From Flavobacteriales bacterium UBA1820 (GTDB taxonomy: Bacteria > Bacteroidota > Bacteroidia > Flavobacteriales > UBA1820), in contig DCEW01000057.1 in NCBI GenBank assembly GCA_002314265.1, positions 1 to 8,352 of the forward strand: a DNA stretch of 8,352 nt. Direction: 5' to 3'. The notes under the pieces were generated by a model. That model worked only from the letters and a program-made list of their open reading frames with translations. It had not been told where the DNA came from and made no database searches. Each line of letters opens with the position of its first letter. The first letter of the stretch is position 1. Both the position numbers and the translations under genes were made by a program. Below, piece by piece: positions 1-6,930 of this stretch.

Positions 1-11
1 GCGCGGCCGCT

Positions 12-26
12 TCGCTTGCTCGCATC
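12..26 (-). repeat. short GC-rich motif downstream of the amidase gene (copy 1)
   Basis: Read on the minus strand this is GATGCGAGCAAGCGA, starting 9 bases after the amidase stop codon. The same 15 bases with one change (A to G) lie at 8321-8335 on the plus strand, again just after a stop codon. Both copies point outward and are cut short by the window edge. It could be one arm of a transcription terminator or a fragment of a dispersed extragenic repeat; neither can be decided from the bases visible here. Confidence 0.4.
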
Positions 27-35
27 AGGAATGGA

Positions 36-1763
36 TTACTTGGAAGGCTTGAACTTCTTGGGCGCCTTGGCATCGCTGCCGGGCACCGAAGCTAGGAATT
101 TCTCCAGCCCCCAGGCGACCCGATCCATCATCTCGTCGCGGAAACGCTTGTCCAGGATCTTGGCCGAATCTTCCGGCGAGGAAAGGAACAAGGTCTCCAC
201 CAGCACCGTCAGGTATTCGGTAGGCTGGTTGAGCGAGAAGTTGAAATTGCCGATGTTGCCGAAATTGTTCACATCCATCTCCAGGATACTTTCCAGGATA
301 TAGACCGAAAGCGGACGCTGGGACAAGTGGCGGTAGTAGGTACTCGTCCCCTTGGCTGCAAAGGGCGATCCGCCGGCATTGCAGTGGATCGAGATCAGGA
401 TGTCGGCCCCGCCCTCCAGCGCGGCCGCCTTGCGCTGATCCATATCTACATTTTCCGTTCCCGGACGGGTAAGGATCACTTTGGCACCTTTCGACTCCAA
501 CACCTTTTTGAGGTGTTCGGCCATATCCTTGGTCAAATCCTGCTCCTTCACACCGCTGGTAGTGCGTGCACCGTTCCAGGGTTCGCCGTGTCCGGCATCC
601 ACCGCAATGGTCAGGTTGCTCAACTTGAGGCTTTCCGGACGGTGTTTGACCCGAACCACCAGGCTGTTGCCGCGGTAGCCCACCGAATAGCCCCACATCT
701 GGCTGTCGCGCAGCTCGACGATCACCCGCAGCACGTCGTCCTGCACCTGACGGTAGGACACGTTGGCGATCTCTTTTTCACCTTTGAGCTGGGTGATCCA
801 GTTGGTATTGCAGGCTGCCCCGTACAGGTCGATGTTGATCCGATGCAGGTCGGGGTCCTCGGTGATGATGTACGGCAGGCGCTCGAACAGTCCTACGGTG
901 AGCTGATCGTACTTCCCGCCGGTGGTTACACTCCACGAATCGGTGAGCGACTCGGGTGCAAACGTTCCCTCCGGCATTGGCTCGGTGCAGGATACCGGGA
1001 TCCACGCTACGGTGTTGCGCGACAGACGCACCTTGTACATCTGGTTCACCCGGCCCACGACCTGAAGTTTGATCCCTTCGGCCAGATAATTGATCTTGGC
1101 TCCGCCCAGACGGTCTCCGCCCAAACCGTAGTTCAGGTACGCCCCCGCCTTGGTCTGAACGATGCGAGGCATCGGCCCCTCGATCAACTCCAGCGACGAT
1201 TCTACTCCCTGAACGGCTGTCGTATCGCCCCAAGCGATGGAAAGTTCGATCGGACGGCCGATCAGCGTATCGCCCGGCGGCACCGTGTACTGTCCCTGGA
1301 ATACCCCTTGGGAAACCTCATAGAGAGGCTCTCCGCCGATCCACGCGATCTTCGCCCCGGGGGCTGCATTCAGTCGGATGCGCACTGCATCGCCGGGAGA
1401 AAGCGCCATATCGGACGAGGGAAGGATCTGGACGTTTTCAGCCCGCGGACCATCGATCGGTTGAGGGGCTTCCCGTTTCTTGAGAAAGATGTTCTTCGAT
1501 ACGCTCTGTCCGTCGGTAGTGGTGAGCGTAACGGTATTGTCCCCTTCGGTGAGTTCCACCCGAGCCGCCCACTCCCCGGAGGAATACACCGGGAAGGTCT
1601 CTCTCTGCACGGAGATCTGCGTACCGGCCGTGGCCACTCCCCGCAGGTTGAGGGTGGCCGTGTAGGTTGTGTCGGGCGCTCCGGCAACGATACGGAGCTG
1701 TTGGGCTTGGACGGCCCCGATGGGTGCGGCCGCCAGCAAAAGACAAACGGTTTTTTTGAGCAT
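36..1763 (-). CDS. secreted N-acetylmuramoyl-L-alanine amidase (Amidase_3 family) with SH3-like and AMIN-like regions
   Basis: Zinc amidase that cleaves the bond between N-acetylmuramic acid and L-alanine in peptidoglycan; expected in the periplasm, for cell separation or wall turnover. The protein is 575 residues. I start it at the ATG at 1763 because it opens with a signal peptide (MKK-type in form, MLKKTVCLLL..., cleavage likely after VQA, residue 20); the reading frame stays open to 2015, but the added residues look non-coding and overlap bioD. Order: signal peptide; beta-rich Ig-like stretch about 22-95; SH3-like region about 199-261; AMIN-like region about 281-374; catalytic domain about 384-560. 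All four zinc/catalytic positions are present: H392 (DAGHG), E407 (VKEQD), H460 (SIHCNA) and E523 (LVETLF). It ends in a short lysine-rich tail. It lies downstream of bioD in the same direction, 109 bases away. The family call is firm; the names of the N-terminal regions are by eye. Confidence 0.93.
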   Translation of the reverse strand: MLKKTVCLLLAAAPIGAVQAQQLRIVAGAPDTTYTATLNLRGVATAGTQISVQRETFPVYSSGEWAARVELTEGDNTVTLTTTDGQSVSKNIFLKKREAPQPIDGPRAENVQILPSSDMALSPGDAVRIRLNAAPGAKIAWIGGEPLYEVSQGVFQGQYTVPPGDTLIGRPIELSIAWGDTTAVQGVESSLELIEGPMPRIVQTKAGAYLNYGLGGDRLGGAKINYLAEGIKLQVVGRVNQMYKVRLSRNTVAWIPVSCTEPMPEGTFAPESLTDSWSVTTGGKYDQLTVGLFERLPYIITEDPDLHRINIDLYGAACNTNWITQLKGEKEIANVSYRQVQDDVLRVIVELRDSQMWGYSVGYRGNSLVVRVKHRPESLKLSNLTIAVDAGHGEPWNGARTTSGVKEQDLTKDMAEHLKKVLESKGAKVILTRPGTENVDMDQRKAAALEGGADILISIHCNAGGSPFAAKGTSTYYRHLSQRPLSVYILESILEMDVNNFGNIGNFNFSLNQPTEYLTVLVETLFLSSPEDSAKILDKRFRDEMMDRVAWGLEKFLASVPGSDAKAPKKFKPSK

Positions 1764-1801
1764 GATGGTATTGTAGTTTTTGTTCGTAGTCTCGTTTTCA
1801 A

Positions 1802-1809
1802 CAAAGATC
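1802..1809 (-). promoter_or_regulatory. weak candidate -7 box for the amidase gene
   Basis: The minus strand reads GATCTTTG, one change from the Bacteroidetes -7 consensus TAnnTTTG, 38 bases before the amidase ATG. No TTG lies at the usual 19-21 base spacing upstream. The 109-base gap leaves room for a separate promoter, but this site is a weak match. Confidence 0.2.
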
Positions 1810-1841
1810 GGAAACCGGGAGGACTTTTCCCCGCTCAAAAA

Positions 1842-1859
1842 CGGAGAAAAAACACTCCG
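1842..1859 (-). terminator. possible weak terminator after bioD
   Basis: On the minus strand a 5-bp stem CGGAG/CTCCG with an 8-base T-rich loop is followed directly by TTTT, beginning 13 bases after the bioD stop. The short stem makes it a weak intrinsic terminator at best. It would partly separate the permease-bioD unit from the amidase gene. Confidence 0.28.
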
Positions 1860-1872
1860 ACCTCGCGATTTT

Positions 1873-2556
1873 TTACAGCAAGGCGGAAAAGTCCGCACTG
1901 CCGTATCCCTCTTGCGCGAGATTTCCCACCCGGATAAACGCGCACCGGGGATAGGTCTTGTCCAGATAATCGCGGATGACCCGCACCGTATCCGCCTCGA
2001 TCTGGGGCAACACATCCGGATAGTAATTGTACACCACCGCCGCGATGTCGATGCCCCGGGAGCGGCACACCTCCAGGCTCATCACCGTATGGTTGATGCT
2101 GCCCAACTTTCCCGAGGTAACCAGCACGACAGGCAGGTCCTGCCGGGCGAGCCAATCGACCAGGTATTCCTCCCGGGTAAGCGGCACGCAAAGTCCCCCT
2201 ACCCCTTCGCACAGGACGTATTCATAGCGTTTTTCCAGTTCCTTGCGGGCAGCAGTGATCTTTTCCGGGTCGATCCGCCCTCCGTCGATCTCAGCCGCCA
2301 GGTGTGGCGAACAGGGTACGGTAAAGATAAACGGACAGGTAAGCCCCTGCGCATCCTCCGGCAATGCCCCCGTGCCCATCATCAAGCGGTGGCGTTCGAT
2401 GTCCTCCGAAGTGTCCACACAACCCGTCTGGGCGATCTTCTGCGTCACCACACTCTGTCCCCGATCGACCAGGTAACGGGCAAAGGCCCCCGTTACCCAG
2501 GTTTTTCCGGCATCGGTGTCGATCCCGGTAATGAAGTATGTTTTCTTGTGTTCCAT
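1873..2556 (-). CDS. bioD: ATP-dependent dethiobiotin synthetase BioD
   Basis: Catalyses ATP- and CO2-dependent closure of the ureido ring, turning 7,8-diaminopelargonic acid into dethiobiotin, the step before BioB. The 227-residue length fits the family (about 220-240). Visible motifs: P-loop GIDTDAGKT (residues 11-19), the conserved lysine and TG in QKIAQTG (K40 to G45), the SPHLAAE segment (83-89), and EGVGGLCVPL (E117-G121 form the magnesium/phosphate motif). I use the ATG at 2556; the codon just before it is GTG and could serve as an alternative start one residue longer. The gene lies 14 bases after the stop of an EamA permease, so it is very probably co-transcribed with the two permeases. 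No other biotin genes (bioA, B, C, F) are in the window. No BirA-type operator was recognised. Confidence 0.96.
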   Translation of the reverse strand: MEHKKTYFITGIDTDAGKTWVTGAFARYLVDRGQSVVTQKIAQTGCVDTSEDIERHRLMMGTGALPEDAQGLTCPFIFTVPCSPHLAAEIDGGRIDPEKITAARKELEKRYEYVLCEGVGGLCVPLTREEYLVDWLARQDLPVVLVTSGKLGSINHTVMSLEVCRSRGIDIAAVVYNYYPDVLPQIEADTVRVIRDYLDKTYPRCAFIRVGNLAQEGYGSADFSALL

Positions 2557-2570
2557 CACGATTTGCGTAT

Positions 2571-3512
2571 CTATTGTTTGGACGTATTTCCCTTACGGAA
2601 AAAGAATTCACCGAGCGGACGGTGGTAAAACAGCAGCAGGGAGGCCGTCAACAGGATCATTCCCGTTACCGAAAACGCATTGGGCGTATCGCCCTCCACC
2701 AGCAGCCATCCTTCGAGCGAGCCGAACACCGGGATGAGAAATTTCCACATGTTCAGTTCCGAAACCTTGACCTCGGGACGCGAGAGGAGCGAAAACCAGG
2801 TAACCATCGTCGCTACGGCGATGAACACCATGATCGCCAAAGTGATATAGAACGCCCCTTCCGCCGGGAGAGGCTGCCATCGTCCGGTCCCTGCGGCCAA
2901 GGCCAGCAGCAGCGCCCCGCCCAGGGTGAGTTGAGCCGAATTGAGCACCCGGATGTCGACCGTGGCAAAATCGACCTTCGAGACGATGATGTTGCCGTAG
3001 GCGGCCGAAAGGCAATTGACCAGCATCAGCAGGATGCCTCCGATGGCGGCTATGCCCATTGCCTGCATATTGACCAGGCTGGGGAAGCTCACGACCACCA
3101 ACCCCACGATGGCCAGCAGGATGCTGAATACTTTCAACGGGGTAAAGCGATCGTTTTTGACCAACAGATGCGCCATCACCGCCACAAAGAACGGCTGCGC
3201 GCTTACGATCAGCGCCGCCAGCGAGGGGTCCAGCAGGTTCTGCCCCAGGTAGTACGCTCCGTAGAGGATCGTGGTGGAAAACAGCGCGACCTTCACCACC
3301 AGGGTGCCGTTTTTCCCTACCTGGCGGAAATACCGCGGCCCGATCCCCGCCCAGGGCATCAGGACGATTCCCGCAATGAGGTACGTACACCCGGCCAACT
3401 GCAACGGCGAGGAGAGGTACTCCAGAGCGATCTTGGTCGGCACGAAAGTCGAAGCCCACAGCAAACAGGTTACAATCGCCAGAAAAGGCGTGGAAAAGAG
3501 TATTTTTTTCAT
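2571..3512 (-). CDS. EamA/DMT-family permease, copy 1 (bioD-proximal)
   Basis: Inner-membrane transporter of the drug/metabolite transporter superfamily (EamA type); substrate not determinable from sequence. It has 313 residues with about ten hydrophobic segments, approximately 4-24, 37-56, 70-93, 97-118, 126-147, 151-177, 189-208, 219-244, 254-273 and 278-297, matching the two five-helix repeats of the family. The start overlaps the stop of the upstream permease as ATGA, so translation is probably coupled. It is a clear paralogue of that neighbour: both begin MKK and share LWAS-FVP near residue 20, and residues 248-267 match the neighbour's 258-277 at 19 of 20 positions around SELNMWKFLIP. 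It sits directly upstream of bioD. E. coli BioP (YigM), a biotin importer, belongs to the same superfamily, so a link to biotin or a precursor is a reasonable inference but not shown. Confidence 0.93.
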   Translation of the reverse strand: MKKILFSTPFLAIVTCLLWASTFVPTKIALEYLSSPLQLAGCTYLIAGIVLMPWAGIGPRYFRQVGKNGTLVVKVALFSTTILYGAYYLGQNLLDPSLAALIVSAQPFFVAVMAHLLVKNDRFTPLKVFSILLAIVGLVVVSFPSLVNMQAMGIAAIGGILLMLVNCLSAAYGNIIVSKVDFATVDIRVLNSAQLTLGGALLLALAAGTGRWQPLPAEGAFYITLAIMVFIAVATMVTWFSLLSRPEVKVSELNMWKFLIPVFGSLEGWLLVEGDTPNAFSVTGMILLTASLLLFYHRPLGEFFFRKGNTSKQ

Positions 3513-4477
3513 CGTTCCAATGTTTTTTCACCACAAAACGCCCGGCGGAGGCTGCCGTAGTTGAGCAGCACCAGCGAAGAGGTCAGCACCAGGAGGCCGA
3601 TCACGGAATACAGCTGCGGGTGTTCGTCGGGCATCAGCCACCAACTCTCCAACGAGCCTACTACCGGGATGAGGAATTTCCACATGTTCAGTTCGGACAC
3701 CTTTACCCCCGGACGCGCCAACAACACGAACCACACCCCGATGGCTACCGTCGAGATAAACACCAGCACGGCCAGCGACACCCACCACACCCCTTGGGAC
3801 GGGAATCCCTGGAAGCCCTCGGTGGAATACGACACTACCAGCAGAGTCGCCCCGCCCACCATCAGCTGCGAGGAGGAGAATACCGAAGGGTCCAAACGAT
3901 CGGTGCGGGTACGCGAGATCAACACGTTGGAAAAAGCCGAAGTCATGTTGTTGCCCACCAGAAACAGGATACCGATCAGGGGCGTCCACCCCAGAAAATC
4001 CGTTGCCGACACTTTTCCGGAAGCGATGATCACCAGCCCGGCCAACCCCAGCAGGATGGCCGCCGTCTTGCGCCAGGAGAGGCGGTCGTCGCGGCGCATC
4101 ACATGGGCGAACACCGCCACGAACAAGGGCTGCGAACCGACTACCAGGGCCCCCACGGCCGCCTCGACCCGCATCTGCCCCATGTAGAAGAACGTGTAGA
4201 GCAACGAGGTATGGAACACCGAGATGAGTGCAATCTTGGGAAAGTTTCTCCGCACCTGGGTAAAATATCCGCCCCGCTCTTTGTCCGGACCTTTTCCCCG
4301 GCGGGAGAGGGCGTAAAACAGGGCGATAAAAAATCCGGCCAAAAAGAAGCGATAACCGGCAAACTCCAGCGGACGCGGCATGATGTCCAGCCCTATCTTC
4401 AACGGCACGAACGGCGAAGCCCACAAAACGCAGCATATCACGGCCAGAAAGGTCGTCGAGGTGAACAGTTTTTTCAT
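3509..4477 (-). CDS. EamA/DMT-family permease, copy 2 (first gene of the bioD unit)
   Basis: Second inner-membrane transporter of the drug/metabolite superfamily, 322 residues, with about ten hydrophobic segments and the same plan as its downstream paralogue. The frame stays open upstream to 4750, but I start at the ATG at 4477 because it aligns with the MKK start of the paralogue (MKKLFTSTTFLAV against MKKILFSTPFLAI), places the first membrane helix at the N-terminus, and has a good -7 box 21 bases upstream. Conserved parts include LWASPFVPLK near residue 20 and VKVSELNMWKFLIPV at 258-272. Compared with copy 1 it has a longer, basic loop at about residues 58-80. It looks like the lead gene of a permease-permease-bioD transcription unit. 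Substrate unknown; a pair working as a heterodimer is possible but speculative. Confidence 0.92.
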   Translation of the reverse strand: MKKLFTSTTFLAVICCVLWASPFVPLKIGLDIMPRPLEFAGYRFFLAGFFIALFYALSRRGKGPDKERGGYFTQVRRNFPKIALISVFHTSLLYTFFYMGQMRVEAAVGALVVGSQPLFVAVFAHVMRRDDRLSWRKTAAILLGLAGLVIIASGKVSATDFLGWTPLIGILFLVGNNMTSAFSNVLISRTRTDRLDPSVFSSSQLMVGGATLLVVSYSTEGFQGFPSQGVWWVSLAVLVFISTVAIGVWFVLLARPGVKVSELNMWKFLIPVVGSLESWWLMPDEHPQLYSVIGLLVLTSSLVLLNYGSLRRAFCGEKTLER

Positions 4478-4497
4478 TCCGCAACAACTAACGCGGA

Positions 4498-4505
4498 CAA
4501 ATGTA
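4498..4505 (-). promoter_or_regulatory. -7 box for the permease-bioD transcription unit
   Basis: The minus strand reads TACATTTG, a full match to the Bacteroidetes -7 consensus TAnnTTTG, ending 21 bases before the ATG at 4477. The implied leader is only about 14 bases. No clear -33 TTG is seen at the expected spacing. Confidence 0.45.
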
Positions 4506-4515
4506 CGAAAAGAGT

Positions 4516-4523
4516 TATATTTG
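4516..4523 (+). promoter_or_regulatory. candidate plus-strand -7 box, long leader to the flavodiiron gene
   Basis: TATATTTG is a full match to TAnnTTTG on the plus strand. No -33 TTG is visible upstream. If used for the flavodiiron gene it would give a leader of about 200 bases carrying the hairpin at 4539-4573; it could equally be chance in an AT-rich stretch. Confidence 0.25.
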
Positions 4524-4538
4524 CTTTCGCTTACGGAG

Positions 4539-4573
4539 GCCTTTTTTGCCGAAGGCATCGAACAAAAAAAGGC
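4539..4573. repeat. inverted repeat with small inner hairpin
   Basis: GCCTTTTTT (4539-4547) pairs with AAAAAAGGC (4565-4573) as a 9-bp stem. Inside it, TGCC-GAA-GGCA (4547-4557) can form a competing small hairpin. No T run follows on either strand, so it is not a standard intrinsic terminator; it may be a leader structure or chance. Confidence 0.4.
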
Positions 4574-4727
4574 GAAGATGTTCAAAAATCCGCATCGGCC
4601 TGCGCGAGCATTTCCTGCCACTTCCCGGGAGCGCCCCATCGCCCGGAAGCGCCCCGAAATCGAAAACGTCCTGGGAGAAAGCAAGAAAGCAGCCAAAGAT
4701 ACAAACCTTAAAAACAAGACATAACCC

Positions 4728-5927
4728 ATGAACTCCACCCATCCGATCAAAGGACAAATCCACTACGTAGGCGTGAACGACCGTACCACTACCCTGTTTG
4801 AGGGCATGTGGCCCCTGCCGAAAGGGGTCTCGTACAACTCCTACCTGATCGCCGACCAGAAAACCGCCCTAATAGATACCGTCGAAACCTGCTACTTCGA
4901 CACCTTCCTCGAAAAGATCCGCGCCATCCTCGGCGATCGTCCCATCGACTACCTGATCATCAACCACATGGAACCCGACCATTCGGGCTCCATCGGCCTG
5001 ATCCGACGGTATTACCCGCAGGTAACCCTGGTGGCCAGCCGGCAGGCGCTGGGAATGCTCGAAGGCTTTTACGGTCTGACGGAAAACACCCTCCAAGCCA
5101 GCGAAGACACCGTGCTGGAACTGGGACACCATCGGCTCAGTTTCCAAATGACCCCGATGGTACACTGGCCGGAGACGATGATGACTTTCGACGCTGCGGA
5201 GGGAGTACTGTTCTCCGGCGATGCGTTCGGCACCTTCGGGGCCCTGAACGGTGGCTGCCTGGACGCCCGCATCGACACCGAGGAATACTGGGACGAGATG
5301 GTGCGCTACTATTCAAATGTGGTGGGGCGCTACGGGCAACCGGTACAGAAAGCTCTCGCCAAACTGAAAAACCTGCCGGTATCGATGATCTGTTCCACGC
5401 ACGGCCCGGTATGGGTGCAGGAAAAAGACCGGGTGATCTCGCTTTACGACCGCTGGAGCCGCTACGAGGCCGAACGCGGCGTAACTTTGGCCTACGGCAG
5501 CATGTACGGCAATACCGAGCGCATGGCCGAGACCATTGCCGAAGAACTCTCCCAGCGGGGCATCCGCAAGATCCGCCTGCACAACCTGAGCAAAAGCGAC
5601 CCTTCGTACATCCTGGCGGATGTATTCCGCTACCGGGGTCTCATCCTGGGGGCGCCTACCTACAACGCAACCCTGTTCCCGGCCATGGAATCCCTGCTGT
5701 CCAAAATCCTCAACCGCGACATCAAGGGACGCTACCTGGGCTACTTCGGTTCGTTCTCCTGGGCGGGGGCAGCGGTGAAAAGTTTAGGCGAATTTGCCGA
5801 GAAAAGCCGTTTTGAAATCGTAGGCCAACCCGTCGAGATGAAACAGGGAATCCGGGACGACATCCGCCGGCAATGCCGCGAACTGGCCGAAGCGATGGTC
5901 GCCCGTTTGGACCAGGACGAACGTTGA
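4728..5927 (+). CDS. fprA: flavodiiron protein (A-type flavoprotein, FprA family)
   Basis: Soluble cytoplasmic enzyme that reduces oxygen to water and/or nitric oxide to nitrous oxide, protecting anaerobes; electrons usually come from rubredoxin or a reduced flavin partner, none of which is encoded here. The 399 residues fit the two-domain form with no C-terminal extension. Residues about 10-245 are the metallo-beta-lactamase-like domain with the full diiron set: H80, E82, D84 (in NHMEPDHSG), H146 (VHWPE), D165 (FSGDAFG) and H225 (STHGPVW). Residues about 252-395 are a flavodoxin domain with the FMN phosphate loop YGSMYGNTERM. The ATG at 4728 gives a normal N-terminus. The gene stands alone on the plus strand and ends at a strong hairpin. 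Whether it prefers oxygen or NO cannot be judged from these motifs. Confidence 0.95.
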   Translation: MNSTHPIKGQIHYVGVNDRTTTLFEGMWPLPKGVSYNSYLIADQKTALIDTVETCYFDTFLEKIRAILGDRPIDYLIINHMEPDHSGSIGLIRRYYPQVTLVASRQALGMLEGFYGLTENTLQASEDTVLELGHHRLSFQMTPMVHWPETMMTFDAAEGVLFSGDAFGTFGALNGGCLDARIDTEEYWDEMVRYYSNVVGRYGQPVQKALAKLKNLPVSMICSTHGPVWVQEKDRVISLYDRWSRYEAERGVTLAYGSMYGNTERMAETIAEELSQRGIRKIRLHNLSKSDPSYILADVFRYRGLILGAPTYNATLFPAMESLLSKILNRDIKGRYLGYFGSFSWAGAAVKSLGEFAEKSRFEIVGQPVEMKQGIRDDIRRQCRELAEAMVARLDQDER

Positions 5928-5930
5928 CAA

Positions 5931-6001
5931 GGCGTCCTCAGGGGGGCAAGCAAAAGGCGGGGGCTAAGCCCCCGCCTTTTGCTTGCCCGCTTGAGGACGC
6001 T
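5931..6001. terminator. long bidirectional terminator hairpin between convergent genes
   Basis: Bases 5932-5964 pair with 5968-6000 around a TAA loop: 33 stem positions with one G-G mismatch (5943/5989) and one G-U pair (5941/5991), starting 4 bases after the flavodiiron stop. The core is a standard intrinsic terminator in both directions: AAAA, a GC-rich 9-bp stem GGCGGGGGC/GCCCCCGCC, then TTTT. The outer arms extend far beyond what termination needs. It would end the flavodiiron transcript from the left and the nlpC-kdsA transcript from the right (kdsA stops at 6023). Confidence 0.88.
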
Positions 6002-6022
6002 TTCCCGCCCCTTTCGGACGGT

Positions 6023-6889
6023 TTACGGCTGTTTTTCAAATTCGCGTACCGTACGACGCAGCACGACCAAATGTTCCAGCAAAGTCTCCAGACGGTCGAG
6101 CCGCAGCATGTTCGCCCCGTCGGATTTGGCCACTCCCGGCTCGGGATGCGTCTCCAGGAATATCCCGTCCGCCCCCGAAACGATGGCGTTGCGGGCGATG
6201 AGTTCGATCATCTCCGGACGGCCACCCGTTACTCCGCTTGCCGTATTGGGCTGCTGGAGGGAATGCGTTACGTCCATCACCACCGGAGCGTAGCGTTTCA
6301 TCACCGGAATACCGGTAAAATCCACGATGAGGTCGCGGTATCCGAACATCGTCCCCCGGTCGGTCACCATCGCACAAGGATTGCCGGCATCGAGCACCTT
6401 CTGCACGGCAAACTCCATTGCATCGGGGGCCATGAACTGCCCTTTTTTCAGATTGACCGGTTTGCCGGTACGGGCCGCTGCCACTACCAGGTCGGTCTGC
6501 CGCACCAGGAAAGCCGGGATTTGCAGCACATCCACGTATTCGGCTGCCCGCTGTGCATCGGGACTCTCGTGAATGTCGGTTACCACCGGTACGCCGAAAC
6601 TCCGGCGCACCTTGTCCAGAATCTTCAGCGCCTTTTCATCGCCGATCCCGGTAAAACTGTCGATCCGCGAACGGTTGGCCTTCTTGTACGACCCCTTGAA
6701 CACGTACGGGATGCCCAGCCGATCGGTTATTCCGCAGACTTTTTCTGCGATCCGCAGAGCCATTTCTTCCGATTCGATCACACAAGGCCCGGCCAGGAGA
6801 AAGAAACAATCGCTCTCTGCGTGCCGGATACCCGGGATGTGTGCCAGCAATTCCTTTGTCGTCATGCTTTTTCCGTATGTTTTTTTCAT
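6023..6889 (-). CDS. kdsA: 3-deoxy-8-phosphooctulonate synthase KdsA, metal-dependent type
   Basis: Condenses phosphoenolpyruvate with arabinose 5-phosphate to Kdo 8-phosphate, the first committed step to the Kdo sugar of the LPS inner core; cytoplasmic. The 288 residues form one DAHP synthase-like barrel. Visible motifs: LLAGPCVIES (31-40), FKGSYKKANRSR (64-75), PVVTDIHE (101-108), QIPAFLVRQTDL (123-134), NLKKGQFMAP (146-155) and the VTHSLQQP segment (207-214). C36, H209, E246 and D257 match, with near-identical spacing, the four metal ligands known from the Aquifex aeolicus enzyme; enzymes of the metal-free type such as E. coli KdsA have Asn in place of the Cys. An alternative start, ATG at 6865, would give 280 residues, closer to the usual family length and preceded by GGAAAAA; I cannot exclude it. 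The gene follows the NlpC/P60 gene after 41 bases and probably shares its transcript. Confidence 0.97.
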   Translation of the reverse strand: MKKTYGKSMTTKELLAHIPGIRHAESDCFFLLAGPCVIESEEMALRIAEKVCGITDRLGIPYVFKGSYKKANRSRIDSFTGIGDEKALKILDKVRRSFGVPVVTDIHESPDAQRAAEYVDVLQIPAFLVRQTDLVVAAARTGKPVNLKKGQFMAPDAMEFAVQKVLDAGNPCAMVTDRGTMFGYRDLIVDFTGIPVMKRYAPVVMDVTHSLQQPNTASGVTGGRPEMIELIARNAIVSGADGIFLETHPEPGVAKSDGANMLRLDRLETLLEHLVVLRRTVREFEKQP

Positions 6890-6930
6890 CTACGCAAGGT
6901 CTGGGCAAGTATCCTTTTCCACCACCTGAC

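Larger units (their letters stand above)
4478..4727. other. 250-base divergent spacer between the permease-bioD unit and the flavodiiron gene
   Basis: I find no convincing gene here. It holds a -7 box for the leftward unit (4498-4505), a perfect -7 consensus on the plus strand (4516-4523), a hairpin (4539-4573), and another -7-like match on the minus strand (TATCTTTG, 4694-4701). A near-repeat of GCGCCCC occurs in the middle. The last 50 bases before the flavodiiron start are purine- and A-rich without a Shine-Dalgarno site, as is usual in Bacteroidetes. Confidence 0.6.

Noticed and set aside
327..1937. 536-codon open frame on the plus strand opposite the amidase and the end of bioD
   Set aside because: It lies antisense to a gene with clear catalytic motifs, its translation shows no recognisable domain, and long antisense frames are common in GC-rich codon usage.
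1764..2015. Upstream extension of the amidase frame (84 more codons) into bioD
   Set aside because: The ATG at 1763 starts a normal signal peptide, which would be buried by the extension.
3620..4711. 363-codon plus-strand frame opposite the second permease, and a similar 340-codon frame at 2538-3560
   Set aside because: Both mirror membrane-protein genes on the other strand and give arginine/glutamine/histidine-rich translations typical of antisense shadows.
4478..4750. Upstream extension of the second permease (91 more codons)
   Set aside because: The extension runs through the divergent promoter region into the flavodiiron gene, lacks similarity to the paralogous permease, and the internal ATG at 4477 aligns with the paralogue's start.
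4728..5927. Possibility that the flavodiiron protein is a metallo-beta-lactamase hydrolase
   Set aside because: The diiron ligand pattern with Asp/Glu in HMEPDH, plus the fused flavodoxin domain, is specific to flavodiiron proteins.
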